From: Streptomyces sp. P9-A4
GTDB taxonomy: Bacteria > Actinomycetota > Actinomycetes > Streptomycetales > Streptomycetaceae
DNA: 64,000 nt
Reading direction: 5' to 3'
Assembly (NCBI RefSeq): GCF_036634195.1
Contig: NZ_JAZIFY010000001.1
Coordinates: 1 to 64,000 of the forward strand
The position numbers and the translations under genes were made by a program. The notes beneath the pieces are model-generated. The model was not told the origin of the DNA and searched no databases. It worked only from the letters and a program-made list of their open reading frames with translations. Below are positions 49,982-62,292 of this stretch, piece after piece (the first letter of the stretch is position 1; the number at the start of each line of letters is the position of its first letter).

Positions 49982-50941
49982 CTATTCGCCCTTGGTGAAG
50001 GTGCGCCGGTAGTCGCTGGGCGTGGTGCCGAGGATGCGCTGGAAGTGCAGCCGGAGGTTGGCTCCGGTGCCGAGTCCGACGTCGGCGGCGATCTGTTCGA
50101 CGCTCCGCTCGGAGCGCTCCAGGAGTTCACGGGCGAGGTCGACCCGGGCACGCATCACCCACTGCATCGGCGTGTATCCGGTGTCCTCGACGAAGCGCCG
50201 CGAGAAGGTGCGCGCCGACACGGCCGCGTGCTCGGCGAGCAGGTCGAGCGTGAGGGGTTCGCCGAGCCGGTGCAGCGCCCACTCACGGGTGGCGGCGAAC
50301 CGTTCGCCGAGCGGTTCGGGCAGGCTGCGCGGTACGTACTGGGCCTGGCCGCCGCTGCGGTAGGGGGCGGCGACGAGGCGGCGGGCCGCGTGGTTCGCGG
50401 CGGCCACGCCGAGGTCGCCGCGCAGGATGTGCAGGCAGAGGTCGATGCCGGAGGCCGCGCCCGCGGAGGTGAGCACGCTTCCCTCGTCGACGAAGAGGAC
50501 GTTCTCGTCGACCCGGACGAGGGGGCGTTTCGCGGCGAGGGCCTGGGTGTAGTGCCAGTGGGTCGTGGCCCGCTTGCCGTCGAGGAGTCCGGTGGCGGCG
50601 AGCGCGAAGGCGCCGGTGGAGATCGCGGCGAGCCGGGCGCCCCGGTCGTGGGCGGCGACGAGGGCGTCCAGGACGGCCTGCGGCGGGTCTTCGCGGTCGG
50701 GGAAGCGGTAGCCGGGGACGAAGACGATGTCGGCCCAGGCGAGGGCGTCGAGACCGTCGGCGACGGCGTAGGAGAGGCCGTCACCCCCGGCGACGAGACC
50801 GGGTTCCGCGCCGCACACCCTCACTTCGTACGGCATGCTCGCGCGGGTCGTGAAGACCTGCGCGGGGATGCCGACGTCGAGCGGCTTCGCCCCTTCGAGC
50901 ACGAGGACGGCGACGCGGTGGAGGCGGGGGGTGGGCGGCAC
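49982..50941 (-). CDS. GlxA-type AraC regulator with DJ-1/PfpI domain
   Basis: A 319-residue regulator. The N-terminal DJ-1/PfpI-like domain (about 1-185) has IVFVPGYRFPDREDPPQAVL and the AISTGAFALAATGLLDG elbow, where the usual cysteine is replaced by Thr, so it is unlikely to be catalytic. The C-terminal AraC double helix-turn-helix (about 215-315) includes LDLLAEHAAVSARTFSRRF and IAADVGLGTGANLRLHFQRI. Such proteins sense small molecules and activate adjacent genes. It lies on the same strand just upstream of GAPDH. The ligand is unknown. Confidence 0.88.
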   Translation of the reverse strand: MPPTPRLHRVAVLVLEGAKPLDVGIPAQVFTTRASMPYEVRVCGAEPGLVAGGDGLSYAVADGLDALAWADIVFVPGYRFPDREDPPQAVLDALVAAHDRGARLAAISTGAFALAATGLLDGKRATTHWHYTQALAAKRPLVRVDENVLFVDEGSVLTSAGAASGIDLCLHILRGDLGVAAANHAARRLVAAPYRSGGQAQYVPRSLPEPLGERFAATREWALHRLGEPLTLDLLAEHAAVSARTFSRRFVEDTGYTPMQWVMRARVDLARELLERSERSVEQIAADVGLGTGANLRLHFQRILGTTPSDYRRTFTKGE

Positions 50942-51077
50942 GGGAAGAGCGTACGCGGGTCGGTGGACCGGCTGCTCGAAACGGCCGACCGACGTCGGAT
51001 CGGCGGGGCGGCGGCCCGGTGAACCGCCGCCGGGTGGGACGGTCGGCCCTTCCGCGCCCCGCCGCGCCGCCGTCGGT

Positions 51078-52346
51078 TCAGCGCGTCACCGTCCACTTCT
51101 GGTTCGCGGTGCCTCCGCAGGTCCAGATCTGGAGCCGGGTGCCGTTGGCGGAGCTGTTGCCGGTGGCGTCCAGGCACTTGCCGGCCTGCGGGTTGACGAT
51201 GTCCCCCGCGCTGTTGGCCGTCCAGCGCTGGGCCGCCGTGCCGTTGCACTCGTAGAGCTGGACGGGCGTGCCGTCGGCCGTGCCGCCGGAGGCCGCGTCG
51301 AGGCACTTGCCGAGCGCGCGTACGGTTCCGTCCGCCGCGAGGGTCCACTGCTGGGCGCCGGTGCCGTTGCAGTCGTAGAGCTGTACGGGGGTGCCGTTCG
51401 CGCTGTTCGCGCCGGCGACGTCGACGCACTTGCCGCCGATCCCGGTGATCGGTCCGGCGGTGGTGGCGCCGTCCGTGGTGGTCACCCGGACGTGGTCGAC
51501 GACGAGCTGCCGGGGGAAGGCGGTCGAGCCGTCCGGGTCGCCGGGCCAGTAGCCGCCGACGGCGAGGTTGAGGACGAGGAAGAAGGGCTTGTCGAAGGCC
51601 CAGGTCCGGCCGCCGAGGTCGGCGGGGGTGCGGGTCTGGTAGACGGTGCCGTCCACGGACCAGCTGATCCTGCCCGGCGACCAGTCCACGGCGAAGGTGT
51701 GGAAGGCGTCGGCGAAGGCCTGGCCGCCGGGCAGGGTGTAGGCGGCGCCGATGCCGCCGGAGCCGGAGTAGCCGGGGCCGTGCAGGGTGCCGTGCACGGT
51801 GGCGGGTTCGAAGCCGACGTTCTCCATGACGTCGATCTCGCCCGAGGCGGGCCAGCCGACCTGGCCGAGGTCGTCACCGAGCATCCAGAAGGCGGGCCAC
51901 ATGCCCTGGCCGCGCGGCACCTTCATCCGGGCCTCGACGTGCCCGTACCGGGTGGTGAACTTCCCGGCGGTGTTGAGCCGCGCCGAGGTGTACTCGCACC
52001 GGCCGTACCAGCACGAGTAGTTGCCCGGGTTCTCCTTGCGGGCGGTGATGACCAGATGGCCCTGGCCGTCGAGCGCGGCGTTGGCGTTGCCGGCCGTGTA
52101 GTACTGCCGTTCGTGGTTGCTGACGTTGTCGCCGGTCTCCGTCTGCCAGCGGGCGCCGCTCACGGCGGAGCCGGCGGCGCCGTCGAAGTCGTCGGAGAAG
52201 GTCACGGCGGCGGCTTCGGCCACCGGCCGGAGCCCGGCTCCGCCGGCGGTGGTGTCGGTGGGGCCGAGTCCGAGCGCCGCCGCGGCCAGGGCGAGGGCCG
52301 CCAGGGCGGTGAACAGCGGGCGTCGGGAGGAGCGGGAGGAGGACAT
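51078..52346 (-). CDS. Secreted GH16 beta-glucanase with ricin-type lectin
   Basis: A 422-residue exported glycosidase. Residues 1-45 are a signal peptide (SRRPLFTALAALALAAAA). The GH16 beta-jelly-roll (about 48-290) carries the catalytic motif GEIDVMENVG with the nucleophile and acid/base Glu flanking the Asp, preceded by ARMKVPRGQGMWPAFWML. The C-terminal 125 residues form a ricin B-type trefoil with three repeats of CVDVAGANSANGTPVQLYDC type, each with the QxW end (QQWTLA, QRWTAN, QKWTV). It probably degrades beta-1,3(-1,4)-glucan or agar-like galactans outside the cell. ATG 52346 begins MSSSRSS. Confidence 0.92.
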   Translation of the reverse strand: MSSSRSSRRPLFTALAALALAAAALGLGPTDTTAGGAGLRPVAEAAAVTFSDDFDGAAGSAVSGARWQTETGDNVSNHERQYYTAGNANAALDGQGHLVITARKENPGNYSCWYGRCEYTSARLNTAGKFTTRYGHVEARMKVPRGQGMWPAFWMLGDDLGQVGWPASGEIDVMENVGFEPATVHGTLHGPGYSGSGGIGAAYTLPGGQAFADAFHTFAVDWSPGRISWSVDGTVYQTRTPADLGGRTWAFDKPFFLVLNLAVGGYWPGDPDGSTAFPRQLVVDHVRVTTTDGATTAGPITGIGGKCVDVAGANSANGTPVQLYDCNGTGAQQWTLAADGTVRALGKCLDAASGGTADGTPVQLYECNGTAAQRWTANSAGDIVNPQAGKCLDATGNSSANGTRLQIWTCGGTANQKWTVTR

Positions 52347-52628
52347 GACTCTCTCTTCCGTCGAGTGTGGGGGGATCACCCTTTGTCGCGTCCATGATTT
52401 AAGAAGTGAAGTAAGGGGGAGTCAAGAGGCCTGGCGCGCCCCGCACATGGAGATCCGGCCGGATCGACGACGGGGTCCGCCGTGCGCGCCGCCGCTCCTC
52501 CCGGGCGTCCGCGTCGCGTGTCGCGGCCCGTCTCCCCCACCGCCGGACCCGTGGCCCGGTCCGGTGCGCTCCTCGGTACGCCGTACGATTCCCCCGTTGT
52601 CACTTACTTCGTCCGAAGGAGATCCCCC

Positions 52629-53129
52629 ATGGCCCAGGTCACGCTGAAGGGCAGCCCGGTACAGGTCAACGGCACCCTGCCGACCCCGGGGAGCCAGGCT
52701 CCTGACTTCACGCTCGTCGCCGAGGGCCTGGCGGACAAGTCGCTGAAGGACTTCGCCGGTCAGCGCAAGGTCCTCAACATCTTCCCGAGCGTCGACACGC
52801 CGACGTGCGCGTCCTCCGTCCGCGCCTTCAACAAGCAGGCCGGCGACCTGGAGAACACGGTGGTGCTCTGCATCTCCGCCGACCTGCCCTTCGCCCAGGC
52901 CCGCTTCTGCGGCGCCGAGGGCCTGGAGAACGTGAAGAACCTCTCGACCCTGCGCGGCCGTGAGTTCCACACCAACTACGGCGTGGAGATCGCGGACGGC
53001 CCGCTGGCCGGCCTGACCGCCCGCGCCGTCGTCGTCCTCGACGAGAACGACAAGGTGCTGCACGCGCAGCTCGTGGGCGAGATCGCCGAGGAGCCGAGCT
53101 ACGAGGACGCGCTCTCGGTCCTGAAGTAG
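52629..53129 (+). CDS. tpx: Thiol peroxidase
   Basis: A 166-residue atypical 2-Cys peroxiredoxin that reduces hydroperoxides using thioredoxin. The peroxidatic cysteine is C60 in [16 protein letters not shown], and the resolving cysteine C94 in [15 protein letters not shown]. Tpx hallmarks also include [15 protein letters not shown] near the N-terminus and [15 protein letters not shown]. The start has GAAGGAG upstream. It is an oxidative-stress neighbour of the Fur regulator and katG, but it is followed by a strong terminator and so is transcribed separately. Confidence 0.95.
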   Translation: MAQVTLKGSPVQVNGTLPTPGSQAPDFTLVAEGLADKSLKDFAGQRKVLNIFPSVDTPTCASSVRAFNKQAGDLENTVVLCISADLPFAQARFCGAEGLENVKNLSTLRGREFHTNYGVEIADGPLAGLTARAVVVLDENDKVLHAQLVGEIAEEPSYEDALSVLK

Positions 53130-53160
53130 CCGCCGCGCGCCGGACCGCGGCGCCGTCCGG

Positions 53161-53197
53161 AAGGAGCCCCTCCACCGACCCGGTGGAGGGGCTCCTT
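53161..53197. terminator. Bidirectional terminator between tpx and Fur gene
   Basis: A 17-bp perfect stem (53161-53177 with 53181-53197) with a 3-base loop begins AAGGAG and ends CTCCTT followed by TCG. It lies between convergent genes and can serve both. Confidence 0.85.
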
Positions 53198-53212
53198 TCG
53201 TGCGCGGAGGAC

Positions 53213-53623
53213 TCAGGAGCAGGCCGGGCAGAGTCCGCGGTACGTCACGTCGGCCTTCGCCACGGCGAAGCCGAAGCGCTCGGCGGGCGGCAGGACGTCG
53301 AGCGGGTCCCCGGTCGGCCGGACGTCGCGGATGAGTCCGCAGTTCGAGCAGACCAGGTGCTGGTGCGGGCGGTGCGCGTTGGGGTCGTACCGCTTGGCCC
53401 GTCCGTCCGTGGAGAGCTCCACCACCTCCCCCAGGGCCACCAGTTCGCCCAGGGTGTTGTAGACCGTCGCCCGCGCGATCTCCGGCAGGCGCGCCACGGC
53501 GCGCACGTGCACCTCGTCCGCCGTGAGGTGGACGTGCTCGCCGTCGAGGACCTCCGCGACGACACGCCGCTGGGACGTCATCCGCCAGCCACGCGCACGC
53601 AGGCGCTCCAGCAGGTCGCTCAT
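53213..53623 (-). CDS. Fur-family regulator (FurA/CatR-like)
   Basis: A 136-residue metal-dependent repressor. The winged helix is MTSQRRVVAEVLDGEHVHLT with ARATVYNTLGELVALGEVVE. The metal-binding part has HRPHQHLVCSNCGLI and the terminal CPAC, giving two CxxC zinc motifs, and the regulatory metal site (H/D residues) matches PerR/FurS-type peroxide sensors. It lies divergent from katG, 169 bp away, so it most likely represses katG and itself, as FurA and CatR do. Position and family point to peroxide sensing; this is inferred. Confidence 0.85.
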   Translation of the reverse strand: MSDLLERLRARGWRMTSQRRVVAEVLDGEHVHLTADEVHVRAVARLPEIARATVYNTLGELVALGEVVELSTDGRAKRYDPNAHRPHQHLVCSNCGLIRDVRPTGDPLDVLPPAERFGFAVAKADVTYRGLCPACS

Positions 53624-53658
53624 TTTCGGCTCACCTCATCCTATGATTGGCGTGGTTC

Positions 53659-53686
53659 TTGACTTGGACTCTGTCCATCGTAGGAT
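53659..53686 (+). promoter_or_regulatory. katG promoter with operator in its spacer
   Basis: A -35-like TTGACT (53659-53664) and a -10-like TAGGAT (53681-53686) are separated by 16 bp. The spacer holds the dyad TGGACTCTGTCCA (53665-53677, 5-bp arms, 3-base centre). The arrangement suggests direct repression of katG by the divergent Fur-family protein, whose own start lies 36 bp to the left. Confidence 0.6.
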
Positions 53687-53759
53687 CGCTTCCGGCAATA
53701 GCCAAGGCACACCACGGCTCCGGTCGGGCCCACACCCCTCTGGTGCCCGCCCCGGCTGA

Positions 53760-56012
<2,253 letters not shown>

Positions 56013-56032
56013 TCCCCGCCAGATCCACCACC

Positions 56033-56065
56033 GACCGGCCGGCCGATTCCTTCGGCCGGCCGGTC
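56033..56065 (+). terminator. Hairpin after katG
   Basis: A 14-bp perfect stem (56033-56046 with 56052-56065) has a 5-base loop and begins 20 bp past the katG stop codon; a probable terminator. Confidence 0.7.
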
Positions 56066-56172
56066 CGGCATATGGCCTCACCCGAGCGGTCGGGCGTGCC
56101 GGAACCGTCTTCTCCGTATCCCGCGGGCCGTGACAGGAACCGACGCCGGGCGTTGGCACTCATGATCCATGA

Positions 56173-57549
<1,377 letters not shown>

Positions 57550-57569
57550 GGGGTGCGGGACCCGGGACG

Positions 57570-58103
57570 TCAGGCCTCGTACTCGGTGAGGTCGATCGAG
57601 TAGATCCGCAGCGGCAGGCCGAACTCCGGGTGGGCCGTCTCGCGCTCCTCGGTCATGCCGAGCTTGCCGATGACGTTCTCGGAGCCGTCATTGCTGATGT
57701 GGGTGATGGCGACGACCCGGTCCAGACCGCGGTCCTGGAGGGCGAACTCCAGGACCGCGTGGGCGGCCTCGGAGGCGTATCCCTGTCCCCAGAACGGACG
57801 GCCCAGGCGCCAGACGATCTCCACGTCCGGCATCACCTCGGGCAGGTACTCCGGCAGGGACAGGCCCGCGAAGCCGATCAGCTCCCCCGAGGCGATGAGC
57901 TCGACGGCGAAGATCCCGAAGCCCTCCTCGTCCCACTCCTCCTCGTAGCTCTCGATGTCCTCGGCGGTCCCGTCCAGGTCGCGGACCGAGCCGTCCCCGA
58001 TCCAGCGCATGACCTCGCGGTCGGCGTTGATCTCGGACAGCGGGACGAGGTCGTCGTCGCTCCAGCTCCGGAGGATGAGACGGGGGGTACGAATTTCGGT
58101 CAT
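57570..58103 (-). CDS. GNAT-family N-acetyltransferase (RimJ/RimL-type)
   Basis: A 177-residue acetyltransferase. It begins TEIRTPRLILRSWSDDDL, typical for RimJ/RimL-like enzymes. The acetyl-CoA motif A lies in VWRLGRPFWGQGYASEAAHA (Q-G-Y-A-x-E). The last block, VVAITHISNDGSENVIGKLG, corresponds to the N-x-x-S-x-x-V-x-x-K-L-G signature. The acceptor is unknown. ATG 58103 was chosen because the conserved part begins at once. It converges with the serine hydrolase gene 20 bp away. Confidence 0.87.
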   Translation of the reverse strand: MTEIRTPRLILRSWSDDDLVPLSEINADREVMRWIGDGSVRDLDGTAEDIESYEEEWDEEGFGIFAVELIASGELIGFAGLSLPEYLPEVMPDVEIVWRLGRPFWGQGYASEAAHAVLEFALQDRGLDRVVAITHISNDGSENVIGKLGMTEERETAHPEFGLPLRIYSIDLTEYEA

Positions 58104-58162
58104 GCCCCCATCCTGACGCACCCGCCGGGCCCCTCACGCCACCGGCCGGCCTTCGCCGGTGG

Positions 58163-58741
58163 TCAGGCCGGTATCGGTGCCACGACATGCTCGGTGACCG
58201 AGCAGACCCAGACCGCTCCGGCGGGGGTCCGCGTGGCGTGCGGGCCGGTGCGATGGTCGGGGCAGAGCGGCCAGACCAGCCGGTCGCGGTCCGCGAGGAG
58301 GCACTGCACGCCCTCCGCCGCGTCGACGGCGATGTCGGCCGGCGCGACACCCCGGACCGGCTCGTGGCCGACGGACACCTCCCCGACCGGTTCGCCGTAC
58401 TCGTGGTCGTCGCCCGGCCACGCGTGGACGACCGGGACATCGAGTGTTCGGCCGGTGTCCCGCCGCACCTGTGCCAGCAGCCCCGTGACGGTCCGCTCCG
58501 CGTGGATCCGACGGTGTTCGTCCAGGAGCGGGACGAAGTACGGCGCCGGGACCGCGCCGTTGCCGGTGAAGACCTCCTGGAAGAACGCGAGGGCCTCCGG
58601 CGAGCCGAAGTGCACGTCGAGGTCGGTGTGGAGCGCTCCGGAGAGGCCCCGCAGCCAGGCACGGAACGCCGGATCGTCCGGGGGTACCGGCGGCGGGCCG
58701 CTGCCGGCGTCGAGCAGGGGACGGCTGTCGGGCGGGGGCAT
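58163..58741 (-). CDS. Uncharacterised 192-residue protein
   Basis: A soluble protein with a Pro-rich N-terminus. It reads DPAFRAWLRGLSGALHTDLD, FFQEVFTGNGAVPAPYFVPL and, near the end, LLADRDRLVWPLCPDHRTGPH followed by VWVCSVTEHVVAP. The two short C-x-x-H-like clusters near the C-terminus could bind metal, but no family was recognised. ATG 58741 has GGAG 5 bp upstream. It lies on the same strand as the PLP dehydratase and hydrolase genes upstream, with about 60-bp gaps, so joint transcription is possible. Confidence 0.6.
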   Translation of the reverse strand: MPPPDSRPLLDAGSGPPPVPPDDPAFRAWLRGLSGALHTDLDVHFGSPEALAFFQEVFTGNGAVPAPYFVPLLDEHRRIHAERTVTGLLAQVRRDTGRTLDVPVVHAWPGDDHEYGEPVGEVSVGHEPVRGVAPADIAVDAAEGVQCLLADRDRLVWPLCPDHRTGPHATRTPAGAVWVCSVTEHVVAPIPA

Positions 58742-58801
58742 CGCGGCTCCGTTCAGCATCGGGGTGGTGGAGGGTCCCGGTCGCACCGGCGGGTGCCGCC
58801 T

Positions 58802-59797
58802 CTACACGGACGCGGGCTCGGGCTCGGGAGCCCGGACGAGGTCGGTCGGGTCGGTGTTGGCTCCGCAGAGGACGACGCAGATCCGCTCTCCCGGGGCCGG
58901 GCGGTAGCCGGGGGCCGTCGGGTCGCCGTGGTCCGGTGCGGTGAGGGCGGCCAGGGCGGTGGCGGCGGCGTGTTCGACGGCGAGGCGGCGGTCGGTCCAG
59001 AGGGCGCGGCGGGCGCGCAGGATCTCGGCGTCGGTGACGAGCAGGGTGCGGACGTCGTCCTGCCGGGCGGCCACCAACGAGGCGGCGGAGACACGGCGGG
59101 CGCCGAGCGAGTCGGCGGCCACGGAGTCCACGGTGACGTCGACGGGGTGCCCGGCTTCGATGGCGGCGTCGAGGGCCCGGCAGTTCTCGGGCTCGACGGC
59201 GACGGTCCGGATGCCGTGGTGCCGGGCGGCGGTGGCGACGCCGGTGAAGAGTCCGCCGCCGCCGACCGAGACGACGACGGTGTCGAGGTCCGGGATCCGC
59301 TCGTGGATCTCGTCGAGCAGGGTGCCCGCCCCGGCGGCGATCAGGGGGTGGTCGTAGGCGTGGGAGGCGAGCGCGCCGGTGTCGGCCGCGAAGGCCTCGC
59401 AGGCGGCGAGCGCCTCGGCGTACTCCGACCCGACGAGCCGTACGTCCGCGCCGTAGCCGACGAGCTTCTCGACCTTGACCCTGGGGGCGGTGGTCGGCAG
59501 GAAGACGGTGGCGGGGACGCCGTGCCGCAGGGCGGCCCAGGCGCAGGCGAGGCCCGCGTTGCCGCCGGAGGCGATGGTGACGCCGGCCTCGGGGAGGGTG
59601 CCTTCCTCGCGGTGGGCGAGGAGGAAGTTCTGCGCGCCGCGGGCCTTGAAGGAACCGGTGTGCTGCATGAGTTCCAGGGCGAAATGGAGTGCGTACGGCC
59701 GCGCACCGGGGTCGGCGGGGGTGACCGTCACGGGCCGGACGTGGCCGCGGATGCGGTCGGTGGCGGTCTTGACGTCGGCGTACGCGAGGCTGTGCAC
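58802..59797 (-). CDS. PLP-dependent threonine/serine dehydratase-like enzyme
   Basis: A 331-residue fold-type II PLP enzyme of the threonine ammonia-lyase/serine racemase group. The Schiff-base lysine is in QHTGSFKARGAQNFLL, the substrate loop is IASGGNAGLACAWAA, and the phosphate-binding glycine loop is VVVSVGGGGLFTGVA. It is single-domain, without ACT regulatory extensions, so likely a catabolic deaminase or racemase. GTG 59797 has TGGAG 5 bp upstream. It sits 56 bp downstream of the alpha/beta hydrolase gene on the same strand. The exact substrate is unknown. Confidence 0.85.
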   Translation of the reverse strand: MHSLAYADVKTATDRIRGHVRPVTVTPADPGARPYALHFALELMQHTGSFKARGAQNFLLAHREEGTLPEAGVTIASGGNAGLACAWAALRHGVPATVFLPTTAPRVKVEKLVGYGADVRLVGSEYAEALAACEAFAADTGALASHAYDHPLIAAGAGTLLDEIHERIPDLDTVVVSVGGGGLFTGVATAARHHGIRTVAVEPENCRALDAAIEAGHPVDVTVDSVAADSLGARRVSAASLVAARQDDVRTLLVTDAEILRARRALWTDRRLAVEHAAATALAALTAPDHGDPTAPGYRPAPGERICVVLCGANTDPTDLVRAPEPEPASV

Positions 59798-59853
59798 GGG
59801 GTCTCCAGGAGGCGGGAGGGTGAGCGGGGAGAGTGGTGGCGGGGGGGGTGTGC

Positions 59854-60630
59854 TCAGTTCCCTCGGGCCGGGGCCTCGGCGAGGGCGCGGCCCAGCGCCC
59901 TGGCGAAGTCCTCGGGGTTGTCCAGCATCAGGTTGTGTCCCGCGCGGGGGATCTCGACCACCGGGATCCCGAGCGCGGCCGCCTTCTCCGCGTCGGCGTC
60001 CGGCAGGCTCAGCTCCCCCACCAGGTAGGTGCGGGGAGCGGTGAGCGCGCCGAGGAGGTCGCCGGGCGCGGGTGTGCTCCCCTCGACGAGGGCGACCGCG
60101 CTGCGGTGGACGGCCAGCGGGTCGGCGAGGCGGAGCCTGGCCGCGTAGTCGGGCCGGTCGGTGGTGTCCACCATCCGGGCGAAGCCCTGCGTCACGAAGG
60201 CGGCCTCGTCCTGGGCGGCGACCGGTGTGCTGAACGCGCCTCCCCCGGCGTGGAGGTTGGGCTCGGCCACCACGAGCCGCGCCACCAGGTCGGGGCGGGA
60301 CGCCGCGAGGTGGATGGCCACGGCGCCGCCCATGGAGTGCCCGACGAGGTCGACGGCCGTGACGCCGAGGTGGTCCAGGAGGCCGGCGACCGCTGCCGCC
60401 TGGGACTCCATGCGGTAGTCGAAGTCGGCGGGCCGGTCGCTCAGTCCGTGGCCGAGCAGGTCCACGAGCAGGGCCCGTCCGCCGCCGAGGGCGGGGTGGG
60501 CCGCGATGTGGGCGAAGTCCGACGCCGCCGTGCACCCGAGTCCGTGGACGAAGACCCGCACGGGTCCCTCCCCGGGCAGCTCGATCCACCGGATGTACGC
60601 CTTCGCGTCTGTCAGGAACAACTCCCGCAT
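59854..60630 (-). CDS. Alpha/beta-fold hydrolase
   Basis: A 258-residue cytosolic hydrolase. The oxyanion loop is VRVFVHGLGCTAASDF (HGLG), the nucleophile elbow is DLVGHSMGGAVAIHLA, the acid probably lies in VGELSLPDAD, and the catalytic His is in IPRAGHNLMLDNP. A small lid (LVVAEPNLHAGGGAFS) follows the elbow. It is typical of small-molecule esterases or C-C hydrolases; the substrate is unknown. It is divergent from the nitroreductase-type gene. Confidence 0.88.
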   Translation of the reverse strand: MRELFLTDAKAYIRWIELPGEGPVRVFVHGLGCTAASDFAHIAAHPALGGGRALLVDLLGHGLSDRPADFDYRMESQAAAVAGLLDHLGVTAVDLVGHSMGGAVAIHLAASRPDLVARLVVAEPNLHAGGGAFSTPVAAQDEAAFVTQGFARMVDTTDRPDYAARLRLADPLAVHRSAVALVEGSTPAPGDLLGALTAPRTYLVGELSLPDADAEKAAALGIPVVEIPRAGHNLMLDNPEDFARALGRALAEAPARGN

Positions 60631-60731
60631 GTCGCCCGTTCTCCCCTTTGTCGCGCCACTTTCCTGCCGTCATGAGTCACTGTACGAGGCGGTACTGACA
60701 GCGGTGCCGGAGACGAGGAGAAAGGACTCCC

Positions 60732-61169
60732 ATGCCCCTCCAAGGCGAGTACGAGCCCAGCCCGACGAAGTGGGTCCGTGACCAGGTCGAGCTGTACGAG
60801 TCGTCCGGCGGCACGGAAGGGACGACGATGCGCGGCATGCCGGTCGTCCTGGTGACCAACGTCGGCGTGCGGAGCGGCAAACTCCGCAAGACCCCGCTCA
60901 TGCGGGTCGAGCACGAGGGGGCGTACGCGCTCGTCGCGTCGAACGGCGGGGCGGTGGAACACCCCGTCTGGTTCCACAACCTCGTCGCCTCGCCGCGGGT
61001 CGAGGTGCGTGACGGCCCGCGGGTCTGGGACATGAAGACCCGTGTGGTCTCGGGCGAGGAGCGGGCGGAGTGGTGGGAGCGGGCCGTGGCGGCCTTCCCC
61101 GATTACGCGGACTACCAGGTCAGGACCGACCGGGAGATCCCGGTGTTCGTCGCGGAGCGGGTCGACTAG
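60732..61169 (+). CDS. Deazaflavin-dependent nitroreductase-family (DDN) protein
   Basis: A 145-residue F420-type oxidoreductase of the DDN/nitroreductase split-barrel family. The core reads [35 protein letters not shown], with G-x-x-S-G-x-x-R-x-x-P binding the cofactor phosphate, and [19 protein letters not shown]. Such proteins use F420H2 to reduce quinones or nitro compounds. The start at 60732 is preceded by GAGGAGAAAGGA-like sequence. Its stop codon abuts a repetitive element at 61169. Confidence 0.88.
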   Translation: MPLQGEYEPSPTKWVRDQVELYESSGGTEGTTMRGMPVVLVTNVGVRSGKLRKTPLMRVEHEGAYALVASNGGAVEHPVWFHNLVASPRVEVRDGPRVWDMKTRVVSGEERAEWWERAVAAFPDYADYQVRTDREIPVFVAERVD

Positions 61170-61300
61170 GGCCTGTCTTTGGGATCAGGCCGGATCAGGG
61201 AGCGGGGTCTGGTGCGTGTGATCGCAAGGCGGAGGAGGGAGTCGACGCGGAGCGTTGGCGACCGACGACAACGTGGCGAGTGTGCGTGCCAGGCGTCGTG
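61169..61300. repeat. MITE-like repetitive intergenic element (left part)
   Basis: It begins with GGGCCTGTCTTT at the stop codon of the DDN gene and continues with GGGATCAGGCCGGATCAGG, a CAAGGCGGAGGAGGGAGTCG segment and ACCGACGACAACGTGGCGAG. It ends near 61300 in a CGTGCCAGGCGTCGTGG segment. I recall very similar short palindromic or MITE-like elements scattered in Streptomyces chromosomes. The matching right terminus (GACAGGCCC) was not found within the next 250 bp, so this copy may be truncated. The rest, to 61415, has no gene. Confidence 0.5.
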
Positions 61301-61415
61301 GGGCAGGCGGGAGAGGTGAGCGGGCGCGGTCGGGTGCGTACGGCGGGCGCCCGTCCCGGTGCGTACGTCGGCCGGTGCCTGCCCTTCGTCGCCGGTGCCT
61401 TCGCGTCGCCGCCGG

Positions 61416-62252
61416 TCAGGCCGGGGAGAGGACCGTCAGGAGGTGGGCGACCTCGCGGGCGACGGCGGCGCGGGCCGGGGTGAGGTAGTGGCGGGGGTCG
61501 ACCGCGTCCGGGTGTTCGGTGAGGTGGGCGCGGACGGCCCGGGTGAAGGCCTTGTTGAGGTGGGTGGAGACGTTCACCTTGGTCATGCCGGCCGCGACGG
61601 CGGCGGTGAGGTCCGCGTCCGAGACGCCCGAGGAGCCGTGCAGGACGAGCGGGGTGTCGACCGCCGCGCGCAGACGGGCGATCAGGTCGAAGTCGAGGAC
61701 CGCGTCGCGGGTCAGCATCTGGTGGGAGCTGCCGACGGCGACCGCGAGGGCGTCGACGCCGGTGGCCTCGACGAAGGCGCGGGCCTCGTCGGGGTCCGTC
61801 CGTACGCCCGGGGTGTGGGCGCCGCCCTTGCCGCCGACCTCGCCGAGTTCGGCCTCGACCCAGACGCCGTGCTGGTGGCAGTGCTCCACGACCTCGCGGG
61901 TGGCGGCCACGTTCTCGGTGTACGGGAGCTTCGAGGCGTCGAACATGACCGAGCCGAGGCCGAGGCCGACGGCCTCGCGGACGAGGCCGGGGTTCTCGGC
62001 GTGGTCGAGGTGGACGGCGACCGGGGTCTTGGCGGCGCGGGCGAGGGCGAGGGAGGCGAGGGCGACCGGTTCGAGGGCTCCGTGGTAGCGGACGGTGTTC
62101 TCGCTGATCTGGAGGACCACGGGTCGGTCGGCGGTCTCGGCGCCGGCCACGATGGCCTGGGCGTGTTCGAGCTGGAGGACGTTGAACGCCCCCACGCCGG
62201 TGCCCGCCGCTCGGGCTCGGCGGACGATCTCATCGGTCGGCGTCAACGGCAT
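61416..62252 (-). CDS. Class II aldolase (fructose/tagatose-bisphosphate type)
   Basis: A 278-residue zinc-dependent ketose-bisphosphate aldolase of the Fba/GatY/KbaY family. Zinc and substrate residues are visible in VAVHLDHAENPGLVREAVG (HLDHA), WVEAELGEVGGKGGAHTPG, LVLHGSSGVSDADL and MTKVNVSTHLNKAFT. Length fits the GatY/KbaY group better than the glycolytic enzymes. It would cleave tagatose-1,6-bisphosphate or a related ketose to dihydroxyacetone phosphate and an aldehyde. It is codirectional with the SIS gene, 40 bp apart, and divergent from DeoR, so probably an amino-sugar or galactitol-type route. No kinase gene is seen. Confidence 0.87.
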   Translation of the reverse strand: MPLTPTDEIVRRARAAGTGVGAFNVLQLEHAQAIVAGAETADRPVVLQISENTVRYHGALEPVALASLALARAAKTPVAVHLDHAENPGLVREAVGLGLGSVMFDASKLPYTENVAATREVVEHCHQHGVWVEAELGEVGGKGGAHTPGVRTDPDEARAFVEATGVDALAVAVGSSHQMLTRDAVLDFDLIARLRAAVDTPLVLHGSSGVSDADLTAAVAAGMTKVNVSTHLNKAFTRAVRAHLTEHPDAVDPRHYLTPARAAVAREVAHLLTVLSPA

Positions 62253-62292
62253 GGTGTTTCTCCGGGGTGTGAGCGGGTGCGGGCGGTGACGG

